From Schlegelella_A sp036496385 (GTDB lineage: Bacteria > Pseudomonadota > Gammaproteobacteria > Burkholderiales > Burkholderiaceae_C), in NCBI GenBank assembly GCA_036496385.1, contig DASXLD010000070.1:186001-250000 (forward strand): 64,000 nucleotides of DNA, read 5' to 3'. Within the stretch, counting starts at the first letter, position 1. Every line of letters begins with the position of its first letter. Below, piece after piece: positions 1 to 8,131 of the stretch. The notes under the pieces were generated by a model, which saw only the letters and a list, made by a program, of their open reading frames with translations, was not told the origin of the DNA and ran no database searches. The position numbers and the translations under genes are program-made.

Positions 1-1
1 C

Positions 2-478
2 GGCTTCAACGCGCTGCCGAAGGCGGCGTTCGTGCCGATCCTCGTTGTCTGGTTCGGCATCGGCGTCGGCCCCGCGGTGCTGACGGCGTTCCTGATCTCG
101 TTCTTTCCGATCACGGTCAACATCGCGACCGGCTTGGCGACGCTTGAGCCCGAGCTCGAGGACGTCTTGCGCGTGCTCGGCGCGAAGCGCTGGGACGTGC
201 TCGTCAAGGTCGGCCTGCCGCGCTCGCTGCCGTACTTCTACGGCTCGCTCAAGATCGCAATCACGCTCGCCTTCGTCGGCACGACGGTGTCCGAGATGGC
301 GGCGTCGAACGAGGGTATCGGCTACCTGCTGATGGCGGCTGGATCGACGATGCAGATGGGGCTCGCCTTTGCCGGGCTGGTCGTCATCGGCGCGATGGCA
401 ATGGCCATGTACGAGCTGTTCGCGGTGGTCGAGAAGCGCACTACGGCGTGGGCGCACCGCAGCGCCGGCCATACCTGA
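2..478 (+). CDS. ABC transporter permease (SsuC/TauC/ThiX type), 3' part only
   Basis: This is the C-terminal part of a binding-protein-dependent transport permease. The reading frame is open from base 2, so the start lies to the left of the window. The visible 158 residues hold several hydrophobic helices and the cytoplasmic EAA loop (EDVLRVLGAKRWD followed by VGLPRSLPYFYG), which docks onto the ATPase. This pattern is typical of the nitrate/sulfonate/taurine/thiamine-precursor permease family. The substrate cannot be read from this fragment. The acyl-CoA ligase and deaminase immediately downstream suggest, as inference only, uptake and breakdown of a nitrogen-containing organic compound. 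Confidence 0.85.
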   Translation, partial: GFNALPKAAFVPILVVWFGIGVGPAVLTAFLISFFPITVNIATGLATLEPELEDVLRVLGAKRWDVLVKVGLPRSLPYFYGSLKIAITLAFVGTTVSEMAASNEGIGYLLMAAGSTMQMGLAFAGLVVIGAMAMAMYELFAVVEKRTTAWAHRSAGHT

Positions 479-525
479 CGGCCGCCATCAACGCCGCGGC
501 TCCTACACTGCCGGCGGAGGCTCGA

Positions 526-2052
526 TTGAACCTGGCGCAATTGCTCGTCCGCGCAGCACGGGTGCACCCCGAGCGGCCCGCGCTCCTGCACGGCGATCGG
601 CTCGTCTGCCGCTACGGCGAGCTCGCTGCGCGCGTCGCCCGGCTCGCCGGTCATCTGCGCGCGCTCGGCCTCGCGCCCGGCGACCGCGTTGCGCTCCTGA
701 TGAAGAACCAGCTCGCCTATCTCGAAGCGTTGTATGCGGTCTGGTGGGCGGGCCTGGCGGCGGTGCCGATCAACGCCAAGCTCCATCCGGCCGAAGTCGA
801 TTTCATCGTCGAGAACGCGGCGGCGTCGGCGCTCGTCGTTAGCGAGGAGCTCGCCGCCGGCGTCGCACCGTTCGCCGATCGCCTGCGGGCGACGCTCGTG
901 GCCGGGTCGGCGGCCTACGAGGCCGCGCTCGCCGCCGCGCCGATCCCCGCCGCCGCGTGCGCACCGACCGATCTCGCCTGGCTCTTCTACACGTCGGGAA
1001 CGACCGGGCGGCCGAAGGGGGTGATGCTCACGCACCGCAACCTGGCGACGGCGCTGGCGTGCTACTTCATCGACGTCGACGACGTCGACGCCGCCGATGC
1101 GACCGTCTATGGCGCGCCGATGTCGCACGGCGCCGGGCTCTACAACCTGCCCTTCGTCGCCCGCGCTGCGCGCCACGTCGTGCCGATGTCGGGCGGATTC
1201 GAGCCCGCCGAGCTCGTCGCCCTGTCGCAAAGCGTCGGGCGACTGTGCCTGTTCGCGGCGCCGACGATGGTGCATCGCCTCGTCGACCACGTCGCTCGAA
1301 CGAATGCGCCGAGCGACGGCTTCAAGACGATCGTCTACGGCGGCGGGCCGATGTACGGCACCGACATCCGCCGCGCGCTGGCGACGATGGGCCCGCGCTT
1401 CGTCCAGATCTACGGCCAGGGCGAGTCGCCGATGACGATCACGGCATTGTCGCGCGCCGCGCTCGCCGACACTGGCCACCCGCGCTGGGCCGAGCGGATC
1501 GAGTCGGTCGGCGTCGCGCAGGCGCTGGTCGAGGTGCGCGTCGTCGATGGCGACGGCAGGGAGCTGGCGACGGGCGAGGCCGGCGAGGTCGTCGTTCGTG
1601 GCGACAGCGTGATGGCTGGCTATTGGCAGAATCCGGAGGCGACGGCGCAAGCGCTGCGCGACGGCTGGCTGTGGACCGGCGACATCGGTGCGCTCGACGA
1701 CGACGGCTTCCTGACGCTGAAGGACCGCTCGAAGGACGTCATCATCAGCGGCGGCTCGAATATCTATCCGCGCGAAGTCGAGGAAGTGCTGCTGCGCCAC
1801 CCGCGCGTGCGCGAAGTCTCGGTGGTCGGGCGCAGCGACAAACGCTGGGGCGAGACCGTCGTCGCGTTCGTCGCCTGCGACGGCGCCGCCGTCGATGCCG
1901 GCGAGCTCGACACGCTCTGCCTTGCCCACATCGCGCGCTTCAAGCGGCCGCGCGAATACCGCTTCGTCGAGGCCCTGCCCAAGAACCACTACGGCAAGGT
2001 GCTGAAGACCGCCTTGCGCGAACAGCTGCAGCTCGAGGAGGACACGCCATGA
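526..2052 (+). CDS. Class I adenylate-forming acyl-CoA synthetase
   Basis: A 508-residue AMP-binding enzyme that should activate a carboxylic acid with ATP and load it onto CoA. The family core is complete: the phosphate-binding loop YTSGTTGRPKG, the A5 motif YGQGES, the A7 motif WTGDIG, the hinge region KDRSKDVIISGG and the catalytic lysine motif near the C-terminus (KNHYGKVLKT). I place the start at a TTG (526) because GGCGGAGG lies 5 bases before it and the protein then begins directly with the family N-terminus. An ATG at 448 would overlap the permease gene by 31 bases and adds 26 residues without family character. The acid substrate is unknown. The next gene overlaps by 4 bases, so translation is probably coupled. 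Confidence 0.85.
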   Translation: MNLAQLLVRAARVHPERPALLHGDRLVCRYGELAARVARLAGHLRALGLAPGDRVALLMKNQLAYLEALYAVWWAGLAAVPINAKLHPAEVDFIVENAAASALVVSEELAAGVAPFADRLRATLVAGSAAYEAALAAAPIPAAACAPTDLAWLFYTSGTTGRPKGVMLTHRNLATALACYFIDVDDVDAADATVYGAPMSHGAGLYNLPFVARAARHVVPMSGGFEPAELVALSQSVGRLCLFAAPTMVHRLVDHVARTNAPSDGFKTIVYGGGPMYGTDIRRALATMGPRFVQIYGQGESPMTITALSRAALADTGHPRWAERIESVGVAQALVEVRVVDGDGRELATGEAGEVVVRGDSVMAGYWQNPEATAQALRDGWLWTGDIGALDDDGFLTLKDRSKDVIISGGSNIYPREVEEVLLRHPRVREVSVVGRSDKRWGETVVAFVACDGAAVDAGELDTLCLAHIARFKRPREYRFVEALPKNHYGKVLKTALREQLQLEEDTP

Positions 2053-2561
2053 CGACCGAGCCGCCGGCGGACGGCCGCAAGGAGCCGACGCCCGAAGAGG
2101 TGCTCGCGCTGCTCGATCGCGCCCACGCGCTCGCGCGCCGGACGATGGATGCCGGCCACCATCCGTTCGCCGCCCTGCTCGTCGCCGGCGACCACACGAC
2201 GGTGCTGCTCGAGCAAGGCAACGTCGACAGCGTCAACCACGCCGAGGCGGTGCTTGCGCGCGAGGCCGCCCGGCGCTGGCCGCCGGAGGAGCTCTGGCCG
2301 TGTACGCTGGTGACGACGGTCGAGCCATGCGCGATGTGCGCAGGCACGCAGTACTGGGCCAACATCGGCCGCACCGTGTTCGGCATCGAGGAGAAGGCAC
2401 TGCTCGCGATCACCGGCAACCACGCCGAGAACCCGACCCTCGACCTGCCGTGCCGGCACGTCTTCGCGCGCGGCCAGAAAGACGTCAAGGTGATCGGGCC
2501 CGTCGCCGGAGCGCGGGAGTCGATCCTCGCGCTGCACCGGCGCTACTGGCGTTCGCGCTGA
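2049..2561 (+). CDS. Zinc-dependent nucleoside/base deaminase (CMP/dCMP deaminase fold)
   Basis: A 170-residue protein with the zinc and catalytic motifs of the cytidine/deoxycytidylate deaminase superfamily: HAE (in VNHAEAVLAR) and PCAMC (in VEPCAMCAGTQYW). The wider pattern resembles guanine deaminase and TadA-like base deaminases more than tetrameric cytidine deaminase. The ATG overlaps the stop of the acyl-CoA ligase (ATGA), so the two are surely co-transcribed with the permease in front. Possible substrates are guanine, cytosine or another aminated heterocycle. The exact one is not decidable from sequence. Confidence 0.8.
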   Translation: MTTEPPADGRKEPTPEEVLALLDRAHALARRTMDAGHHPFAALLVAGDHTTVLLEQGNVDSVNHAEAVLAREAARRWPPEELWPCTLVTTVEPCAMCAGTQYWANIGRTVFGIEEKALLAITGNHAENPTLDLPCRHVFARGQKDVKVIGPVAGARESILALHRRYWRSR

Positions 2562-2565
2562 CGCC

Positions 2566-3309
2566 ATGGCGATCCTGCGCCTGCTCAAGCGCCACACGGC
2601 GATCGTCAACGCGCTGTTGACCTTCGCCAGCGCCGTCTTCGCCGGGCTCTGGGTCAACTACCTGAGCAGCGGGCAGCCGATGACCGATCGCGAGCACGCG
2701 CTGCTCCCCGTCGCGGTGCTGCTCGTCGGCGCGCAGTGCTGGTTCATCTACAGCACCTCGCGCCCGGAAAGGCGCGTCATCCGCGAGCTGCTCGATCTCG
2801 GCGTCCGCTTCTTCATCGCCCACGCCCGGCCCGGCATCGGTGCGGCCGAAGTGCGTGCCTTCGTTCACCTGTGCGAGAAGATGCGGCCCGGCCGCACGCT
2901 CGCGAAGCAGCGCTGCCTCATGCCGCGCTACTGGAGCTCGCCCGGGGCGGTGCGCGATTTCGGCGCCATCCCGCTCGATGCGGAATCGTTCCGGAAGTGG
3001 TACGTCAACGTGCTCGCCTTCCACGAGCAGCAGACGCTGTGCCGCGAGCCCGACCTCGTGGCACGACCGAGCGACGACGGGCTCGACGTGCGCGTGCACT
3101 TCTCGGCGCGCTCGGTGATCTCGACGCCGGTCTGGTCGCGTGCCACGCCACCCGCTGTCATCGGCACGCTCACCTTCGATTCGGCGCGCTCGCTCGCCGA
3201 GATGAACTGGCAGGATGCGACCGCCGTCAACGCGGCGGCTCAGGATATGCTGCATGCGCTCGCTGACCTGATCGGCAAGATCCTCTCGAATGAAGAAGAC
3301 GCCGCCTGA
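2566..3309 (+). CDS. Membrane-anchored protein of unknown function
   Basis: A 247-residue protein I do not recognise. Two hydrophobic helices near the N-terminus (about residues 13-33 and 43-61) are followed by a soluble domain of about 180 residues. The soluble part contains a conserved-looking Cys/Arg/Trp-rich section (EKMRPGRTL, RYWSSPGAV) and ends in an amphipathic helix. A GAF-like or ligand-sensing fold after a two-helix anchor is possible, but this is a guess from layout. It follows the deaminase by 4 bases and overlaps the cytidine deaminase gene by 20 bases, so it is probably part of the same transcript. Confidence 0.6.
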   Translation: MAILRLLKRHTAIVNALLTFASAVFAGLWVNYLSSGQPMTDREHALLPVAVLLVGAQCWFIYSTSRPERRVIRELLDLGVRFFIAHARPGIGAAEVRAFVHLCEKMRPGRTLAKQRCLMPRYWSSPGAVRDFGAIPLDAESFRKWYVNVLAFHEQQTLCREPDLVARPSDDGLDVRVHFSARSVISTPVWSRATPPAVIGTLTFDSARSLAEMNWQDATAVNAAAQDMLHALADLIGKILSNEEDAA

Positions 3310-3721
3310 CTCCGCCCGCGTCGCCGCCGTCGGCCATCTCGCCGACGAGGCCGCCGCCGCGGCCGAACGCGCCCACGCACCGTACTCGCACTTTCGCGTC
3401 GGCGCCGCCGTGCTCGGCGGCTCGGGCGAGATCTACCGCGGCGCCAACGTCGAGAACGCCAGCTTCGGGCTGGGCACATGCGCGGAACGGGTCGCGCTCG
3501 CGAGCGCGCGCGTCGGCGGCGAGACGACGATCACCGACCTCGCGATCGCCTGCATCGACGCTGCGGCCGACGCGCCGCTCGAAGCGAAGATGCCGTGCGG
3601 CGCCTGCCGCCAGTGGCTGCAGGAGCTCGCGCCGAACGCGCGCGTCCACATCGCCGGCGAGACGAGGTCGTTCTCGGTCGCCGAGCTGTTGCCGCACCCC
3701 TTCACGCTGCGTCGTCCCTGA
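3290..3721 (+). CDS. cdd: Cytidine deaminase
   Basis: A 143-residue homotetrameric-type cytidine deaminase converting cytidine or deoxycytidine to uridine or deoxyuridine in pyrimidine salvage. Hallmarks are the substrate motif NVENASFG, the catalytic CAE (GTCAERVAL) and the zinc pair in PCGACRQ. Length is normal for the short (about 130-residue) form. It starts inside the end of the preceding membrane-protein gene, so it may be translated by coupling. Confidence 0.92.
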   Translation: MKKTPPDSARVAAVGHLADEAAAAAERAHAPYSHFRVGAAVLGGSGEIYRGANVENASFGLGTCAERVALASARVGGETTITDLAIACIDAAADAPLEAKMPCGACRQWLQELAPNARVHIAGETRSFSVAELLPHPFTLRRP

Positions 3722-3766
3722 CGCCGGCGCGGGAACCGGCTGGTCCTCCACGATGGTCTCGCCGCC

Positions 3767-4807
3767 ATGACAAACGTTCCGATCGACCTCCGCTCCGACA
3801 CCGTCACTCGCCCCAGCGCCGCGATGCGCGCGGCGATGCACGCCGCCCCCGTCGGCGACGACCAGTACGGCGAGGACCCGCTCACCAACGAATTGCAGGC
3901 GCGCGTCGCCACTCTGCTCGGCAAGGAGCAGGGCCTCTGGCTGCCGTCGGGGACGATGGCCAACCAGGTCGCGCTGCGCGTGCTGACGCGTCCCGGCGAC
4001 GAAGCGATCGTCGGCCGCGAGTGCCATGCCGGCTGGCACGAGACCGGCGGCTCGGCGGCGAACGCCGGCGTCCAGCTGCACGAGATCGGCAGCGGCGGCT
4101 GGTTCACCGTCGAGCAGGTCGAGGCTGCGATCAAGCCGCGCGGCCTGCCGGTCTATCCGCCGACGACGCTGCTCGAGATCGAGAACACGCACAACCGCAG
4201 CGGCGGCATCGTCTTCCCGCAGGACGAGCTGGTCCGCATCTGCGCGCTCGCCCGGGAGCGCGGCATCGCGACCTTCCTCGACGGCGCGCGGATCTGGAAC
4301 GCGAGCGTCGCGACGGCGATGTCGGAAGCCGAGCTCGCGCAACCGTTCGACCTCGTCGCCGTCTCGTTCTCGAAGGGCCTCGGTGCGCCCGGCGGATCGC
4401 TTCTCGCCGGCTCGCGCGAGCTCATCGCCGCGGCGACGCGACACCGCCGGATGCTCGGCGGGGCGATGCGCCAGACCGGCTTCTACGCGGCGGCGGCCTT
4501 GCACGGCGTCGAGCACCACCGCGCGCGCCTCGCCGACGACCACGCGAACGCGAGGCGCTTCGCCGAGATGCTGGCCGCCAGCCCGCTGGTGCGACTCGAC
4601 CTCGAGACGGTGCAGACGAACATCGTCGTCTTCCATCTGCGCTCGGGCGCGGTCGACGCGACGACGCTCGTGCGGCGGGCGCGCGAGCGCGGCGTGCTGC
4701 TGAACGCGTTCGACGCCCGCACCGTGCGCGCCGTGACGCACCTCGACGTGTCGGCGGCCGAGGCCGCGCAGGCCGGCGAACGCGTGCTCGCGTCGCTCGC
4801 CGTCTGA
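3767..4807 (+). CDS. ltaE: Low-specificity L-threonine aldolase
   Basis: A 346-residue fold-type I PLP enzyme splitting L-threonine or allo-threonine into glycine and acetaldehyde. The N-terminal family signature LRSDTVTRP, the glycine-rich PSGTMANQVA, the aspartate motif FLDGARIWNA and the PLP lysine (about residue 203, in FSKGLGAPGG) are all present. It stands 45 bases after cytidine deaminase and could be co-transcribed with it. Confidence 0.92.
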   Translation: MTNVPIDLRSDTVTRPSAAMRAAMHAAPVGDDQYGEDPLTNELQARVATLLGKEQGLWLPSGTMANQVALRVLTRPGDEAIVGRECHAGWHETGGSAANAGVQLHEIGSGGWFTVEQVEAAIKPRGLPVYPPTTLLEIENTHNRSGGIVFPQDELVRICALARERGIATFLDGARIWNASVATAMSEAELAQPFDLVAVSFSKGLGAPGGSLLAGSRELIAAATRHRRMLGGAMRQTGFYAAAALHGVEHHRARLADDHANARRFAEMLAASPLVRLDLETVQTNIVVFHLRSGAVDATTLVRRARERGVLLNAFDARTVRAVTHLDVSAAEAAQAGERVLASLAV

Positions 4808-5051
4808 TCGGCAAGGCCGCTCGCAGCCGAGGCTTCACTCCGCCTTCGCGGCGTCTTCGCGCCGTGCTCACGCCATGGGTCGACAGTCGCAGTCACGGCA
4901 GTCGCCGCCGCGACGAGCCGGCCCTGATCGGCGGAGATCCCGATGAAGACCTTGCTGCGCTCGCTGCTCGTGGTGGCTGCCCTGGTGACGTCGATCGTCG
5001 CCGTCTCGCTCGTCGCCTGCGGCGACGAGACCGGCTGGCACACTCTGCACG

Positions 5052-5954
5052 GTGTCGAACCCGCTCCTGCTGCTGCCCGACTTCCTGCTCATCCTGCTCG
5101 GCTGGTTGCTCTGCCGCCGCACCTCGCTGAACCGGCCGGTCTGGGAGGCGGCCGAGCGGCTCGTCTACTACCTGCTCTTTCCGGTCCTGCTCTTCAACTC
5201 GATCGCCAGGAGCCCGCTACAGCCGGCACAGGTCGCGGGCCTCGCCGTGGCGGCGCTCGGGACGCTGGCGACGGGAATCGCGCTCGCGCTGGCACTCGGC
5301 CATTGGCCCGGCGTCGACCGCCGGCTGCACGCGTCGGGCGCGCAGACCGCGTACCGGTTCAACTCGTACATCGCGCTCGCGCTCTCGGAGCGGCTCGGCG
5401 GCGCGCAGGGGCTCGCCTGGATGGCGCTCGTCATCGCCATCAGCGTGCCGATCGCCAACGTCGCCGCGGTCTGGCCGCTCGCGCGCCACGGTGGCCGCTC
5501 GACGCTGCGCGAGCTCACCCGCAACCCGCTCATCATCAGCACGCTCTGTGGCCTGCTCGCGAACATGCTCGGCATCACCCTGCCCGACGCGGTGGCAACG
5601 ACGCTGCAGCGCATCGGCCTCGCCGCGCTGCCGCTCGGCCTGATGGCGGTCGGCGCCGGGCTCACGCTCGGCGCGCTGAAGGCATCGCCGGCGTTGGCGG
5701 CGGCTTTGCTCGCGATCCGCCATGCAGTGCTGCCGATCGTCGCCATCGCCCTCGCCGTTGCGCTCGCGTTGCCGGCCGAGCAGCGCGCGATCGTCGTCCT
5801 GTTCGCGGCGCTGCCGACCTCGGCCGTCGCCTACGTGCTCGCGGCGCGGATGGGCGGCGACGGCAGCTTCGTCGCCGGCATCGTGACGATGTCGACGCTG
5901 CTCGGCATGGTCGGAATCCCGCTCTGGCTCGCCGTCGCCGGCGCGCTGCGCTGA
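5052..5954 (+). CDS. AEC (auxin efflux carrier/malonate permease) family transporter
   Basis: A 300-residue membrane protein with about ten hydrophobic segments arranged as two five-helix halves, as in the auxin efflux carrier family. Family hallmarks visible are RFNSYIALAL, the helix with NPLIISTLCG and the C-terminal LPTSAVAYVLAARMGG. Bacterial members move small dicarboxylates or related anions; the substrate here is unknown. The start is a GTG (5052) with no clear ribosome binding site. A signal-peptide-like open frame beginning at 4943 runs into it out of frame (see the rejected list). Confidence 0.85.
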   Translation: MSNPLLLLPDFLLILLGWLLCRRTSLNRPVWEAAERLVYYLLFPVLLFNSIARSPLQPAQVAGLAVAALGTLATGIALALALGHWPGVDRRLHASGAQTAYRFNSYIALALSERLGGAQGLAWMALVIAISVPIANVAAVWPLARHGGRSTLRELTRNPLIISTLCGLLANMLGITLPDAVATTLQRIGLAALPLGLMAVGAGLTLGALKASPALAAALLAIRHAVLPIVAIALAVALALPAEQRAIVVLFAALPTSAVAYVLAARMGGDGSFVAGIVTMSTLLGMVGIPLWLAVAGALR

Positions 5955-6038
5955 GCGGCAGAGGCAGGCGCGCCGCCGACCCAAAGCGCGGCGGCGGGCC
6001 GATCGCGCCGGCGCCGCATCGCGCCGGCGCCGCACCGC

Positions 6039-6341
6039 CTATCCCGGCAGCTTGGCCGCGAGCAGATCGATCTTCTCGATCTTCGGCGCCTCGCTGAGCA
6101 GCGAGGCAGCGTTGGCCATCAACGCGGCTGCGATCGGGCCTTGCAGATGCGCCTGGCGCCCGTCTTCGTCGGCGAAGGCGTCGAAGACGCCGAACGTCGA
6201 GGGCCCGAACTTGAGCGCGAACCAGGCCGTCGTGCGCGCCTCCGCATTGGCGAGCGGAAGCGCACCGGCGAGAAAGTCGGCGACCGCCGCCTCCTTGCCG
6301 GGCTTGGCTTCGAGGCGGACGAAGAGAGCGAGCTTGACCAT
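6039..6341 (-). CDS. Antibiotic biosynthesis monooxygenase (ABM/YgiN-like) domain protein
   Basis: A 100-residue single-domain protein beginning MVKLALFVRLEAKPGKE, the usual first strand and helix of the dimeric ABM fold. WFALKFGPSTFGVFDAF gives the typical second half. Such proteins include quinol monooxygenases and heme-degrading or stress proteins; the specific reaction is not clear. It diverges from a GlxA-type regulator across 110 bases, which makes it a plausible target of that regulator. Confidence 0.8.
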   Translation of the reverse strand: MVKLALFVRLEAKPGKEAAVADFLAGALPLANAEARTTAWFALKFGPSTFGVFDAFADEDGRQAHLQGPIAAALMANAASLLSEAPKIEKIDLLAAKLPG

Positions 6342-6451
6342 GGTGGTGTTCCTTTCGGCGAACTGATGAACGGGAGAACGGACCGCAAGTCTGCGTTTCC
6401 ATCGCCTCCTGAGCCAGTGGCGAAAGCGACAACATTGATATCATTCCCGCC

Positions 6452-7414
6452 ATGCGCCTGCACCTGCTCGTCCTCGACGGCGTGTTCGATCTCGGCCTTG
6501 CCGCGCTGACCGACACGCTGAGCACCGCCAACGAGCTCGCCGCGACGCTCGCCGACGGGCCGCCGCCGATCGAGCTCAGCCTGGTCGGCGTGCGTCGACG
6601 CGTTGCGACCGCCCAAGGCTTGCGCGTGCCGGTCGTTCCGGCGGCGGCCGCGCCGCGCCCGGATGCCGTGCTGGTTCCCGCGCTCGGCGCGAAGATGCCC
6701 GATCCGCTCGTCGCCAGACTCGCCCGGCCCGACGTCGCCGATGCGATCGCCGTGCTGCAGCGCTGGGCGCGCGCCGGCGCGACCGTCGGCGCCGCGTGCA
6801 CCGGCACCTTCATGCTCGCGGAAAGCGCGCTCCTCGACGGCCACGCCGCGACGACGTCGTGGTGGCTGGCGCCGCTGTTTCGCCGCCGCTACCCGCACGT
6901 CGCGCTCGACGAGTCGCGCATGCTCGTCAATTCGGCCGGGATGACGACCGCCGGCGCGGCGATGGCGCATCTCGATCTCGCGCTCAGCGTGGTCCGCAGC
7001 CGCAGCCCGGCGCTGGCGGCGCTGGCGGCGCGCTACCTGCTCGTCGAGACACGCGGTTCGCAGGCCGAGTTCGTCATCCCCGACCATCTCGCGCACGCCG
7101 ACCCTGTCGTCGAGCGCTTCGAGCACTGGGCGCGGCGACGGCTGGCGCACGGCTTCTCGCTCGCCGACGCGGCGCGTTCGGTCGGCGCCAGCGAGCGAAC
7201 GCTGGCGCGGCGGATGCGCACGGTGCTCGGCAAGACGCCGCTGTCGTATTTCCAGGATCTGCGCATCGAGCGGGCCTTGCATTTGCTCCGCACCGGCACC
7301 GACAGCGTCGATCGCATCGCCGCGCAGATCGGCTACGCCGACGGCGTGACGCTGCGCACTCTCCTGCGGCGGCGGCTCGGCCGCGGCGTCCGTGAGCTGC
7401 GCTCGCGCGCCTAG
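6452..7414 (+). CDS. GlxA-type transcriptional regulator (DJ-1/PfpI domain plus AraC HTH)
   Basis: A 320-residue regulator. Residues 1-190 form a DJ-1/PfpI-like ligand domain with the nucleophile-elbow-like AACTGTF, and residues 225-318 form an AraC/XylS double helix-turn-helix (SLADAARSVGASERTLARR, then DRIAAQIGYADG). GlxA-family members commonly sense small nitrogenous or oxidised metabolites, but the ligand is unknown here. It diverges from the ABM protein and precedes the O-methyltransferase by 36 bases. Confidence 0.88.
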   Translation: MRLHLLVLDGVFDLGLAALTDTLSTANELAATLADGPPPIELSLVGVRRRVATAQGLRVPVVPAAAAPRPDAVLVPALGAKMPDPLVARLARPDVADAIAVLQRWARAGATVGAACTGTFMLAESALLDGHAATTSWWLAPLFRRRYPHVALDESRMLVNSAGMTTAGAAMAHLDLALSVVRSRSPALAALAARYLLVETRGSQAEFVIPDHLAHADPVVERFEHWARRRLAHGFSLADAARSVGASERTLARRMRTVLGKTPLSYFQDLRIERALHLLRTGTDSVDRIAAQIGYADGVTLRTLLRRRLGRGVRELRSRA

Positions 7415-7450
7415 CCCGCCTGCTTCGACATCGACAACGAGATCACGCCC

Positions 7451-8110
7451 ATGACACGACGCACCCTGCTTGCCGATCCGGCGATCCACGACTACGTGCT
7501 TGCGCATTCGCTGCGCGAGCATCCGGAGCAGGTCGCGCTGCGGCAGGCGACGGCGTCGCATCCGCACGCGATGATGCAGATCGCGCCCGAGCAGGGCCAG
7601 CTCATGGCCATGCTGGTCAAGTTGCTCGGCGCGCGGCGGGCGATCGAGATCGGTGTCTTCACCGGCTACAGCGCGCTCAGCGTCGCGCTCGCGCTCCCCG
7701 ACGACGGCCGCCTCGTCGCCTGCGACATCAGCGACGAGAACGTCAAGATCGGCGTGCCGCACTGGCGACGCGCCGGTGTCGCGGACAAGATCGACCTGCG
7801 CATCGCGCCGGCGGCCGAGACGCTGCGCGCCTGCCTCGGCCGCGGCGAGCAGGAAAGCTATGACTTCATCTTCATCGACGCCGACAAAACCAGCTACGAC
7901 ACCTACTACGAGCTCGCCCTTGCGCTGCTGCGCACGGGCGGCCTCGCGGTGATCGACAACACGCTCTGGGGCGGCGCCGTCGCCCTGCCCTCGACGAGCG
8001 CCGACACGCTCGCCCTGCAGGCGCTCAACACGAAGATCCACCAGGACTCACGCGTCGACATGGTCCTGCTGCCGTTCAGCGACGGCGTAACGCTGGCACG
8101 CAAGCGCTGA
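7451..8110 (+). CDS. SAM-dependent O-methyltransferase (caffeoyl-CoA OMT family)
   Basis: A 219-residue class I methyltransferase. The SAM-binding motif is AIEIGVFTGYSA, the acidic loop is VACDISDENV, and the metal-binding motif is FIFIDADKTSY followed by VIDNTLWGG. This is the layout of the cation-dependent catechol/caffeoyl-CoA O-methyltransferase family. The natural acceptor is unknown. It lies on the same strand just behind the GlxA-type regulator, so the two may share a transcript. Confidence 0.87.
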   Translation: MTRRTLLADPAIHDYVLAHSLREHPEQVALRQATASHPHAMMQIAPEQGQLMAMLVKLLGARRAIEIGVFTGYSALSVALALPDDGRLVACDISDENVKIGVPHWRRAGVADKIDLRIAPAAETLRACLGRGEQESYDFIFIDADKTSYDTYYELALALLRTGGLAVIDNTLWGGAVALPSTSADTLALQALNTKIHQDSRVDMVLLPFSDGVTLARKR

Positions 8111-8131
8111 CCGAAGCGCGGCGTCGCAGCG

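Noticed and set aside
322..1989. Long minus-strand open frame of 555 codons opposite the acyl-CoA ligase
   Set aside because: Arg/Ala/Asp-rich composition without domains. It is the antisense shadow of a gene with complete AMP-binding motifs.
4943..6097. Open frame starting with a lipoprotein-like signal (MKTLLRSLLVVAAL, lipobox LVAC) and a good GGAG site in front of the AEC transporter
   Set aside because: Only the first 35 residues look like protein; the rest is the shifted shadow of the transporter gene. It may be a decayed gene or chance, and no stop supports a short product.
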